From Deltaproteobacteria bacterium (GTDB taxonomy: Bacteria > Desulfobacterota > Desulfobacteria > Desulfobacterales > SURF-15), in NCBI GenBank assembly GCA_019309565.1, contig JAFDFZ010000033.1, forward strand, positions 1-54,664: a DNA stretch of 54,664 bases. Direction: 5' to 3'. Positions 34,350-42,144 of the stretch are shown here, piece by piece. Below the pieces are notes generated by a model. That model searched no databases and was not told where the DNA came from. It was given only the letters and a program-made list of their open reading frames with translations. The position numbers and the translations under genes are program-made. Position 1 is the first letter of the stretch; the number at the start of each line of letters is the position of its first letter.

Positions 34350-35840
34350 TTACTTCAATTCCGCCATATGCCTCTCCCTTATATTCCGGCGGATAATCAA
34401 AAAAATAGAAATCGCTGTAAACGACCAAAACACCCAGCATATGGGGGAGCGAAACAGAATAGAAGGGTCGCCTTTCGAAAGGAGCAGCGATCGCCTCAGG
34501 TTGTCCTCAAACATGGGACCCAGGATGAAGGCGATGAGAAAAGGGGCTGCAGGCAGCTCAAAAAGAAACATAAAGTATCCGAACAGGCCCATTACTATCA
34601 TCACCAGCACATCAAACATCTTGTTATCAACGGCGTAGGTACCATATACACAAAGCACAAGCACCGCCGGAAACAGGATAGATTTCGGTATATTTGCAAT
34701 TTTAGCAAACAGGCGTATTCCAAGTTTTCCGAGAATCAGCATGGCGATGGAGCTGAGCATAATCCCCACGAAGATACCATACACAATACCGAAATTTTGT
34801 TGAAACAACATCGGCCCAGGTTTTAAATCATGCACCATGAAAGCGCCGAGCAGAACAGCGGTGATGACATCTCCCGGTACACCAAGCGTCAGCAATGGAA
34901 TCATGGTGGCACCGCAAACACCGTTATTTCCAGCCTCGGAAGCAGCCACACCCTCGATTTCCCCGCTGCCGAAAGTTTCAGGATGTCTGGAACCACGCTT
35001 TGCTTCGTTATAGCTTAAAAAAGCTGACGGCGCTCCGCCAATGCCGGGAATGGCGCCGATAACCACCCCGATGAGGCTTCCACGGATAATCGACTTAAAA
35101 CACCGTTTGAATTCCTGCCATGCCACCTTTCGGTCCCCGAGAGTCGATGCTTGAAACTGCGGGGAATATTTTTTGCCGTACTCGTTTAAAATCTCCGGAA
35201 CGGCGAAAAGCCCGATAAGAACCGGAATAAAGTTAAGCCCTCCCAAAAGATCGACACTGCCGAAGGAAAACCGCGATGATCCATAAACCAAATCCATTCC
35301 TATTGTAGCTGCCATAAGGCCCAGTCCCCCGGCAATCAGGCCTTTGGTGATCGATTTACCGGATACCCCTGCTATGATTGTCAGGGAAAATGCAATAAGG
35401 GTGAAAAATTCCGGTGGACCGAACCGAAGAGCAAAGGCTGCTATAGGGGCCGCAAAAAGAATCAGAGACATGTTTGAAATAAAATCCGCAAAAACCGATG
35501 CATAAAGGGCCATGTTCAGGGCTTTTCCGGCCTTGCCTTTCTGGGCCATGGGGTATCCGTCAAGCACGGTGCAGGAAGCTGCTGGAGTTCCAGGGGTTTT
35601 AATAAGTATGGCGGTGATAGATCCTCCATAAATAGCACCTTTATAAAGCCCAACCAAAAAAAGGATGCCTGTTATGGGATCCATATAAAAAGTAAACGGA
35701 AGCGCAAGGGCCACCCCCATGGTTCCTGTCATGCCGGGAATCGCGCCGGTGATAATACCGACTGCCACACCTGCAAAGATCGCCACGAAGTTTTGAAGGT
35801 GTGCGAACATTTTCATTCCGATAAGAAATTTTTCAACCAT
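34350..35840 (-). CDS. tctA: tripartite tricarboxylate transporter, large permease
   Basis: A 496-residue TctA protein with about 11-12 membrane helices. The family motifs GAIPGMTGTMGVALALPFTF, GLYKGAIYGGSITAILIKTPGTPAA, DGYPMAQKGKAG and PGIGGAPSAFLSYNEAKRGS are all present. It forms the transport channel for a carboxylate in the inner membrane. The gene follows tctB by about 30 bp and converges with the Thr-type sulfatase gene. Substrate not determined (citrate-like, or another organic acid). Confidence 0.92.
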   Translation of the reverse strand: MVEKFLIGMKMFAHLQNFVAIFAGVAVGIITGAIPGMTGTMGVALALPFTFYMDPITGILFLVGLYKGAIYGGSITAILIKTPGTPAASCTVLDGYPMAQKGKAGKALNMALYASVFADFISNMSLILFAAPIAAFALRFGPPEFFTLIAFSLTIIAGVSGKSITKGLIAGGLGLMAATIGMDLVYGSSRFSFGSVDLLGGLNFIPVLIGLFAVPEILNEYGKKYSPQFQASTLGDRKVAWQEFKRCFKSIIRGSLIGVVIGAIPGIGGAPSAFLSYNEAKRGSRHPETFGSGEIEGVAASEAGNNGVCGATMIPLLTLGVPGDVITAVLLGAFMVHDLKPGPMLFQQNFGIVYGIFVGIMLSSIAMLILGKLGIRLFAKIANIPKSILFPAVLVLCVYGTYAVDNKMFDVLVMIVMGLFGYFMFLFELPAAPFLIAFILGPMFEDNLRRSLLLSKGDPSILFRSPICWVFWSFTAISIFLIIRRNIRERHMAELK

Positions 35841-35870
35841 GGTCTAATCTCACCGGTGCAGTCGGTTCCT

Positions 35871-36392
35871 TTATTCGAATAAACTCCCTTTAGGCAAAGG
35901 GATCTGGGCAATTTTTGTGAAAAAAAGATAAATAAACAACGAAAGGGCCACCGCCAAAGGCAACGTGATTTTAAACCTTTTTTCACCATAAAGTACGGAG
36001 AAAAAAAGCAAAAACAGCATAGACGCGTAAAGAATTCCAATCCATGTCACCGTCTTGTAATAAAGGAAAAGAAGCACAATTGCTGAAACCACCTTGAGTG
36101 TTTTAAGCAACGGAGGCAAGTCATCTTGCTGGGATTCCGGCTGCTCGAACTGTTCCATCATCGATTTCTCGTACTTTCTTCTACGTAACAAAACAATATG
36201 TTGCAGAGCCAGTATCAGGCTCATGAGCGCCAGGAATATGCTGATGGTTTCCGGGAAAAAAGCAGGAGACATGACTCTGATCTTGATGCTTGCGGGAACA
36301 AATATACCTTTTGGTATAATGTAAGATAACGACAAAACAGAAAACAAAAATAAAGCCAATGCTAAAAAAATATTCCTAAAATCCTTGTGCAT
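35871..36392 (-). CDS. tctB: tripartite tricarboxylate transporter, small subunit
   Basis: A 173-residue TctB-like protein with four membrane helices (about 8-28, 48-70, 98-115, 120-165) and a charged cytoplasmic loop after helix two (RRRKYEKSMMEQFEQPES). Its order, tctC-tctB-tctA, is the standard one. A GAGGAG lies some 13-18 bases before the ATG. A long intercistronic hairpin separates it from tctC. Confidence 0.8.
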   Translation of the reverse strand: MHKDFRNIFLALALFLFSVLSLSYIIPKGIFVPASIKIRVMSPAFFPETISIFLALMSLILALQHIVLLRRRKYEKSMMEQFEQPESQQDDLPPLLKTLKVVSAIVLLFLYYKTVTWIGILYASMLFLLFFSVLYGEKRFKITLPLAVALSLFIYLFFTKIAQIPLPKGSLFE

Positions 36393-36515
36393 ATGCTTAG
36401 CTGTCCACTCCTCACAATTAAGTTCACGAAAAAATCTTGGAGCAAAATCCTGCTGAGCCCTGTAATTTCCGAGGTGCAGTAAAAGTTTGTTTAAAGACCC
36501 TTTAATACGGATCGA

Positions 36516-36612
36516 GCATGCTCCCGGCCCGGTAAGGAAAAGACCTGTGCCATCGTTAGCCTGTTTAAATTTGAACCCATTTCATGTTCCCCGGAAATTA
36601 CCGGGAGCATGC
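36516..36612 (-). other. 12-bp inverted repeat between tctC and tctB
   Basis: GCATGCTCCCGG (36516-36527) and CCGGGAGCATGC (36601-36612) are perfectly complementary, enclosing 73 bases. The structure lies directly downstream of the tctC stop. As with the other two binding-protein genes it likely shapes the ratio of binding protein to permeases. It has no T-run. Confidence 0.55.
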
Positions 36613-36620
36613 CCGCTGCT

Positions 36621-37619
36621 TTATTTTACGAGAATATCCAGTTTCACTGCAAGCTCATGGAACGTGTTGTACTGTTTTCTTACAAAGGCTTTGGTTTCAT
36701 CCGGTGGTATGATATAGGGTATGGAACCGAGCTTCTTTGTAAGTGTCTTCCAGGACTTGTCCTTTTTTATCTTCTGCAGCGCTGCCACCCATTTATCCAC
36801 CGCTTCTTTGTCCATATTAGGAGGTCCAAAGAGTCCGCTCCAGCCGATAATCGTCTCCAAAGCCGGGTAGCCCAGCTCCCTGACCGTCGGCACATTCGGT
36901 ATGGCCGAATACCTTTCTTTGGTAGTCACTGCAAGCGCTCTCAGTGTGCCGGCCTGAATGTGGCTTAACACGGGGGCTAAATTGATCCCCATGAAATCGA
37001 CATGCTTCCCCAGAAGGGCTGCTGCCGCCTGACCGCCCCCTTTGTAAGGCAACATGGTTGCAGCATCTTTTCCCAGACCGATCTGGTCGAACAAAACCTG
37101 GGGGCCGAAATGCAGAATGGTACCGGGCCCTGATGTGCTGTAAGAGAGGGTTTTGGATTTATCTTTCAGGGCGGCAACCAGCTCCTGAAAGGATTTAATG
37201 GAAGAATCCGAATGAACAACGAAGACAAAGGGATTTAATTCCAGCAGACCCAGCATGGTAAATCCATCCCACTCATAGGGCAGGTTGGGATTGAGTGCCG
37301 GCAGCACGGCATTGCATCCAACCCGTGCAAGCAGAAGCGTATATCCATCTGGTTTGGCTTTGTTGACATAACTGGAGCCCATGGCTCCACTGGCGCCTGT
37401 TTTATTGACAACAAGAACAGGTTGCCCGATGTATGCATGAGCAACGGTTGCCAGGGTTCGTGATGCAAGATCCGAGGCTCCGCCCGGACCATAGGGCGCC
37501 ACAAGGGTGATGGGTTTTTGGGGATAACCGGCTGCCCATGCGGAAAACGGAATAAGGGTAATCGCCAAAACCAAGGTTAAAAACAAAAATGATTTTCCAG
37601 ATCCGGTTTTTCTTTTCAT
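36621..37619 (-). CDS. tctC: tripartite tricarboxylate transporter, substrate-binding protein
   Basis: A ~332-residue TctC/Bug protein. The signal peptide (MKRKTGSGKSFLFLTLVLA, cleavage after AWA) is followed by YPQKPITLVAPYGPGGASDLASRTLA, the family start with the ligand-binding PGGxxD loop. NKTGASGAMGSSYVNKAKPDGYTLLLA and YKGGGQAAAALLGKHVDF are further signatures. ATG 37619 is preferred over an upstream start 18 codons earlier because AAGGAGG lies six bases before it. Substrate is an organic acid. Confidence 0.9.
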   Translation of the reverse strand: MKRKTGSGKSFLFLTLVLAITLIPFSAWAAGYPQKPITLVAPYGPGGASDLASRTLATVAHAYIGQPVLVVNKTGASGAMGSSYVNKAKPDGYTLLLARVGCNAVLPALNPNLPYEWDGFTMLGLLELNPFVFVVHSDSSIKSFQELVAALKDKSKTLSYSTSGPGTILHFGPQVLFDQIGLGKDAATMLPYKGGGQAAAALLGKHVDFMGINLAPVLSHIQAGTLRALAVTTKERYSAIPNVPTVRELGYPALETIIGWSGLFGPPNMDKEAVDKWVAALQKIKKDKSWKTLTKKLGSIPYIIPPDETKAFVRKQYNTFHELAVKLDILVK

Positions 37620-37698
37620 ACCTACCTCCTTCTGATGAAACAGTTTATCACACACAAAACATTTACAAATCATCCTATAGCCGTGTGCTGGGTCAGTT

Positions 37699-37727
37699 TT
37701 TTACACGATATGTAAATCGTTTGTCAA
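37699..37727 (-). promoter_or_regulatory. tctC promoter with operator-like palindrome
   Basis: On the minus strand TTGACA (37727-37722) is followed by TTTACA-CGATA-TGTAAA symmetry (37700-37716), whose TGTAAA could be a weak -10 at 16-base spacing. The palindrome (6-bp arms, 5-base centre) has the same architecture as the one overlapping the divergent GntR promoter, so the same regulator may bind both, although the half-site sequences differ. Confidence 0.45.
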
Positions 37728-37902
37728 CTTCGTAACAGAGTGAGTTCTAATTTTCAAAATTCTAAAACAGGCTGTTTAGTTTGAACCGAAACAGCAAGCG
37801 CATTACCCTTAAGCTTGTCGAAGCGATTGGGCTTCGCCATAGGCTGCGACCCAACAAGGAGAAGATCCCGCTTATCGGCGCTGCAGGGTATTAAACTTTG
37901 TG

Positions 37903-37948
37903 TTGACATGATAATTTTGAAAAAATATAATTGTATTAATTATACAAT
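37903..37948 (+). promoter_or_regulatory. consensus sigma70 promoter with autoregulatory palindrome
   Basis: TTGACA (37903-37908), a 17-base spacer and TATAAT (37926-37931) form a perfect consensus promoter. ATTGTAT (37930-37936) and ATACAAT (37942-37948) form a 19-bp palindrome over the -10 edge and the likely start site (about 37938). A GntR dimer bound here would block transcription of its own gene and of the genes after it. Confidence 0.7.
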
Positions 37949-37981
37949 ATATAAAATACAAAAAGAGAAATATGTCAAGTT

Positions 37982-38644
37982 ATGAATAAGCATATAGTAA
38001 ATACCAACCTAAGAGAACAGCTCTACGACATCATCAAAAACATGATTGTAGTACGGGAAGTTAAACCGGGTGAAAAAATAAACGAAGAAAGGCTCGCCAG
38101 GGAAACAGGAGTGAGCAGAACACCGATTCGAGAAGCGCTGTGTCGGCTTGAAAATGAAAAAATTATCACCATCATCCCCCGAAAGGGTGCCTTTGTAAGG
38201 AAACAATCCGAAGAGACTATCCGTGAGGTTCTTGAAATTCGGGAAGTCTTAGAGGGGTTGGTTACGCGGCTTGCCACCATGAATCTTGATGAAAAAATGC
38301 TTATGAAATTAAGAAAAAGCCTTGAAAAAATAAGTGGGGTACCGGATGAAGACAGACATTTGATGAGGTATACACAGGCCGATATACAGTTCCATTCAAT
38401 ATTACTTGATGCCTGCTGCAACCGCATGCTTCAAACCATGATGAACACCATAAACACTCATCTTCAAATCATCCGGCTGCGAACCGTCGTGTTGCCTGGC
38501 AGAGCAAGAAAAACCGTTCAGGAACACCATGAAATCCTTAAAGTAATGGAAAAAGGCGATCCAGTTGAGGCTGAATCGATGATGCGTAAACACATCGAAA
38601 GCGTTCGGGGCGATGCGCTTAAAAACATAAACCTTATGTTGTGA
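37982..38644 (+). CDS. GntR-family regulator, FCD (FadR/VanR-like) type
   Basis: A 220-residue regulator. The N-terminal winged helix has KPGEKINEERLARETGVSRTPIREALCRLE and IPRKGAFV, the GntR signature. The C-terminal half is an all-helical FCD ligand domain with acidic/His metal-site residues (ADIQFHSILLDA, EHHEILKVMEKGDPVEAESMMRKHI). FCD regulators usually sense an organic acid. Its promoter carries a palindrome over the -10 box, so it is probably self-repressed. It is divergent from tctCBA and 64 bp upstream of the sdhA-like gene, so it may control both the importer and the respiratory module. Confidence 0.88.
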   Translation: MNKHIVNTNLREQLYDIIKNMIVVREVKPGEKINEERLARETGVSRTPIREALCRLENEKIITIIPRKGAFVRKQSEETIREVLEIREVLEGLVTRLATMNLDEKMLMKLRKSLEKISGVPDEDRHLMRYTQADIQFHSILLDACCNRMLQTMMNTINTHLQIIRLRTVVLPGRARKTVQEHHEILKVMEKGDPVEAESMMRKHIESVRGDALKNINLML

Positions 38645-38708
38645 TTTCATCCGAAAAGATACCACAAAAAAGACAGGTTAAGAGAATTCGTTCTAGGAAC
38701 AGGGAAAG

Positions 38709-40430
38709 ATGACCACCACAGAAGCTATCAGAACCGACATTCTTATCATCGGCATGGGGGCGGCAGCCCAGATGGCAGCACTCAATGCCCATGACGCCAA
38801 CCCGGATTTGAATATCCTGATGGTAACCAAGGCACTGCAGGGAAAGGGCGGTTGCAGCCGCATGGTTCAGGGAGGCTTCAACGTGGTGCTGAATCCTGAG
38901 GATTCTCATGAAAAACACCTTGCCGACACATTGAAGGGAGGCCAGTTTATAAACAATCAGGACCTTGCGAAGCTCCTTGTAGAGCAGGCCACACCTACCA
39001 TAAAAGAGATGGAGACAAAATACGGCTGTTTTTTCGACCGAAATCCCGATGGCACCATCCACCAGAAACCCTTTGCCGGCCAGTCATTCGATCGAACGGT
39101 TCATAAGGGGGATCTTACGGGAATCGAAATCATCAGCCGCATCACAGAACAGATCATGAAAAGAAACATTCCGGTCCTGGAAGAGCACAGGGCTCTTGAG
39201 CTTCTCACCGACTTAAGCGGCAGGCAGGTGACCGGTGCTCTCATTTTAGACATAAAACGCGGACGATTCCTGGTGATCGAAGCAAGCGCAACCCTGGTTG
39301 CAACAGGAGGAGGCCCGACACACTATCGATTCTTCGCGCCCGGACCGGAGAAGTCCTTAGACGGCCTCGGCATGCTCTACCGAGCAGGAGTTGAAATGGT
39401 GGATATGGAAATGGTGCAATTTCATCCGACAGGGCTGCTTGTTCCCGGCAGTGTTGTGGCCGGCTCTCTGCTGGAAGAAGGTCTGCGCGGCGCAGGCGCC
39501 CATCTGGTTAACGCAGAGGGTGAACGGTACATGAAGCGTTATGACCCGGAAAACATGGAACGTGCAACCAGGGATGTGGTAAGCCGTGCTTCATATCAGG
39601 AAATGATGGCCGGCAGGGGATTTGACCACGGGGGGGTCCACATCGTTGCATCCCATCTGGGGGCTGAATTTGTGGAGACAAATTTTCCGGGAATGTGCGA
39701 GCGGTCCAAGCTTTTCGGCTATGATCTGGCTCGAAAACCGGTACCTGTCTCCCCTACTGCCCACTATATGATGGGGGGTGCTGTGATTGATTCCCGGTGC
39801 AGAACGAAACATGAACGACTTTTCGTGGCAGGAGAAGATTCAGGCGGTGTTCACGGAGCCAACAGGCTGGGCGGCAATGGCATTGCAGACTCCTGCGTGT
39901 TCGGCCGACAGGCGGGTAAAGCAATGGCGGAGTATGTTTCAAAAATGAAAGGACGGCCGCCTGATACCAGAAAGGGGCAAATTGAATCCTTCGTTGCACG
40001 TTATACGGCTGTCTTTGACCGACACAAGGGGGAGTCTCCCTATGCGCTCAGGGATCGATTGCGGGAACTTAACTGGGATAAAGTTGGGGTTGCCCGAAAT
40101 GAGCGGCATCTTTTAGAAGCCAGAGCCCAGATCGAATCCATCGCCGAAGAAACCCAAAAAATCCGCATAGAGGGGATCAGGCCTTATAACATGCCCTGGA
40201 ACCATTACATCGATCTTTTGAACATGGTGGAGGTGTCCAGAATCGTGGCGGCAGCCGCCCAAAGGAGAAAAGAAAGCCGCGGGGCGCATTTTCGTACCGA
40301 TTGTCCTGAACAAAACGATCATAAATGGCTGACAAATCTTTTTTTGAGAAAAGCAGACAGCGGCGAGCCGCTGATTGAGGAAAGACCCGTTAAGTTGGCA
40401 TATATGAAACCGCCGGGCGTTCGTATTTGA
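38709..40430 (+). CDS. sdhA: complex II-type flavoprotein (succinate dehydrogenase/fumarate reductase)
   Basis: A 573-residue SdhA/FrdA-family flavoprotein: IIGMGAAAQMAAL (FAD), VQFHPTG, GAHLVNAEGERYM, SPTAHYMMGG and AGEDSGGVHGANRLGGN. The covalent-FAD His of classical SdhA is replaced: C49 stands five residues before Q54-G-G, where His would be, so FAD is probably bound non-covalently as in L-aspartate oxidase or soluble fumarate reductases. Catalytic His and Arg around TAHYMMGG appear kept. It is the first gene of a four-gene unit with the membrane anchor, SdhB-Rieske and cytochrome b/c. Direction (succinate oxidation or fumarate reduction) is inferred from the neighbours. Confidence 0.85.
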   Translation: MTTTEAIRTDILIIGMGAAAQMAALNAHDANPDLNILMVTKALQGKGGCSRMVQGGFNVVLNPEDSHEKHLADTLKGGQFINNQDLAKLLVEQATPTIKEMETKYGCFFDRNPDGTIHQKPFAGQSFDRTVHKGDLTGIEIISRITEQIMKRNIPVLEEHRALELLTDLSGRQVTGALILDIKRGRFLVIEASATLVATGGGPTHYRFFAPGPEKSLDGLGMLYRAGVEMVDMEMVQFHPTGLLVPGSVVAGSLLEEGLRGAGAHLVNAEGERYMKRYDPENMERATRDVVSRASYQEMMAGRGFDHGGVHIVASHLGAEFVETNFPGMCERSKLFGYDLARKPVPVSPTAHYMMGGAVIDSRCRTKHERLFVAGEDSGGVHGANRLGGNGIADSCVFGRQAGKAMAEYVSKMKGRPPDTRKGQIESFVARYTAVFDRHKGESPYALRDRLRELNWDKVGVARNERHLLEARAQIESIAEETQKIRIEGIRPYNMPWNHYIDLLNMVEVSRIVAAAAQRRKESRGAHFRTDCPEQNDHKWLTNLFLRKADSGEPLIEERPVKLAYMKPPGVRI

Positions 40431-40491
40431 CTGCAACCGGTCAATTTATACCGCATCCGAAGGACACGGCGATGGCATACAGGAGGAAAAG

Positions 40492-40833
40492 ATGGGCCAG
40501 GACACGACAATTCAAAACAGAAAACCTCTTCGGCACGGGGAACAGGACCCCTATCGGTGGAGAAATACACCTGTTGGAATGTGGGCCTGGATTTGGCAGA
40601 GACTATCTGCACTGGCCATCATTTTCTTTCTCGCATTGCACCTGACACTTACCTACAAGCCGATTATCCAATTTCTTCTGCTGCTGACGGTCACGTTTCA
40701 CGCAGTGCTGGGGCTTCGTGTCATTTTCCTGGACTTCAATATTGTAAACGTGAAGTATCAAAAAGCCTTGATTGCAGGACTTGCCGGCACCGGTCTTTTG
40801 ATCCTTGTCATCATCTGGACCGCAATATACTAG
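40492..40833 (+). CDS. single-gene membrane anchor of complex II (SdhC/D-like)
   Basis: A 113-residue protein with three membrane helices (about 33-54, 57-80, 91-112). WIWQRLSALAIIFFLALHL has the R-x-S quinone-site motif and His 50, and TFHAVLGLRVIFLDF supplies His 70; these are the positions expected for heme b ligands in SdhC/SdhD. Only one anchor gene is present, where most complex II enzymes have two or one longer protein. AGGAGG lies five bases before the ATG. It follows sdhA by 61 bp. Confidence 0.75.
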   Translation: MGQDTTIQNRKPLRHGEQDPYRWRNTPVGMWAWIWQRLSALAIIFFLALHLTLTYKPIIQFLLLLTVTFHAVLGLRVIFLDFNIVNVKYQKALIAGLAGTGLLILVIIWTAIY

Positions 40834-40861
40834 GCGCTTTAGATCACTTAACCTCTTGGCT

Positions 40862-42142
40862 ATGATTTCAAAGGAAGAACAAATCTTGAATAAAGACCCT
40901 GGAAACAAGAAAATTGTCAAGGTTTTTCGATATGATCCGACTGGTACAGCCGAAGGTCATTTCGACCGCTTCGAGGTAAATATACACGATCAAAATCTTA
41001 CAACCATTCTTGATTTGCTTTTAAAGATTCAAAAAGAACAGGATCCTTCCTTATCGTTTCGATATGCCTGCCGGGTAAGCATGTGCGGCTCCTGTGCAAT
41101 GGTGATCAACGGCCGCGAGCGGCTTGCGTGCAAGACAGTCGTAGGGAGTCTTAAAGATAAAGAGATTACCATCAGACCGCTTAACCATTTTCCCGTAATA
41201 AAAGATCTTGTTGTCGACATGGAGCCGTTTTTTAAGAAATACAAAGACGCCATCCCCTTTTTCGAACCTGCTAAACAGGACCTTGAGCCTGCGCGTATTC
41301 CACCTCACTCAAAGGAGCGACAGGATATCGGGCTTTCAACAGAATGCATCGCCTGTGGATGCTGTGTGTCCAGTTGCACTATGGTTCACAGCCACGAATC
41401 TTATTGCGGTCCGGCAGCGCTGAACAGGGCATTTACCCTGTTGGCCGACAGCCGCGATGCTCTTAAAGAAAAGAGAATGGCTTGTGTTCTGGATGGCTGT
41501 TATCTGTGCCGAACCGAATTTAATTGTACAGAGCTCTGCCCAAAGCAAATCAGCCCTACCCGAGCCATTAAATACATACAAAGAAAAGCCCTTTCGGATA
41601 TTCTCGGGCATTCCAGGAAAAAGAGTTCGCCAATCGAAACTGAAGCGAAAGAACAAAAAGCACTCGAAATGGTTCAGGAACCTTTGCGAAGACGGTTTTT
41701 AAAACACGTGCTCTACACCCTGGGAACGGGAACAGCTTTCGCACTTGCCGGCGTGCTTGCAGTTGCCGGTATCAGTCCGGCCACAAGAAAATCGAAAACA
41801 CAATGGATTCGAGTTGGAAACGTAAACGAATTTAAGCAGGCTAAGGTTTCCACTGTGAATGTTCGCTACCGTGTCAAAGAGGGTTTTTACGAAACAATGA
41901 AAACCACCTCGGTATTGGTGGTCCACCGGCCGAATGAAAATCGAATGACTGTCTACAACAGCCGCTGCACTCATCTAGGCTGTACGGTACGATGGGATGA
42001 AGGCAAACAACTTTTTCTCTGTGCATGTCATGGGGGGGCTTTCAACTTAGACGGCAGCGTAAAGGCAGGCCCTCCATCACGACCGCTTGACCGATATGCA
42101 TTTAAAGTCAAAAATGATTCCCTGTTTGTGGAGGTGGTTTAG
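40862..42142 (+). CDS. SdhB iron-sulfur protein fused to a membrane-anchored Rieske domain
   Basis: A continuous 426-residue frame. Residues 18-250 are SdhB: [2Fe-2S] ligands C70, C75, C78 and C90, then ECIACGCCVSSC (162-172) and CTELCP (222-227) for the 4Fe and 3Fe clusters. Residues 276-281 (RRRFLK) plus a hydrophobic helix (283-304) look like the Tat-style anchor of a Rieske protein, followed by a Rieske domain with CTHLGC (C369, H371, C374) and CACHGG (C387, C389, H390). The clusters of complex II and of a bc-type complex are thus in one chain, SdhB inside and Rieske outside. ATG 40862 has no ribosome site; TTG 40886 (AAGGAAG eight bases before) is a good alternative. It ends two bases before the cytochrome gene. 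Confidence 0.88.
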   Translation: MISKEEQILNKDPGNKKIVKVFRYDPTGTAEGHFDRFEVNIHDQNLTTILDLLLKIQKEQDPSLSFRYACRVSMCGSCAMVINGRERLACKTVVGSLKDKEITIRPLNHFPVIKDLVVDMEPFFKKYKDAIPFFEPAKQDLEPARIPPHSKERQDIGLSTECIACGCCVSSCTMVHSHESYCGPAALNRAFTLLADSRDALKEKRMACVLDGCYLCRTEFNCTELCPKQISPTRAIKYIQRKALSDILGHSRKKSSPIETEAKEQKALEMVQEPLRRRFLKHVLYTLGTGTAFALAGVLAVAGISPATRKSKTQWIRVGNVNEFKQAKVSTVNVRYRVKEGFYETMKTTSVLVVHRPNENRMTVYNSRCTHLGCTVRWDEGKQLFLCACHGGAFNLDGSVKAGPPSRPLDRYAFKVKNDSLFVEVV

Positions 42143-42144
42143 CC

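Noticed and set aside
40862..42142. The SdhB-Rieske fusion as a simple assembly artefact
   Set aside because: The frame is open throughout and the linker looks natural. A base error cannot be excluded without reads, so it is listed as a check and not dismissed.
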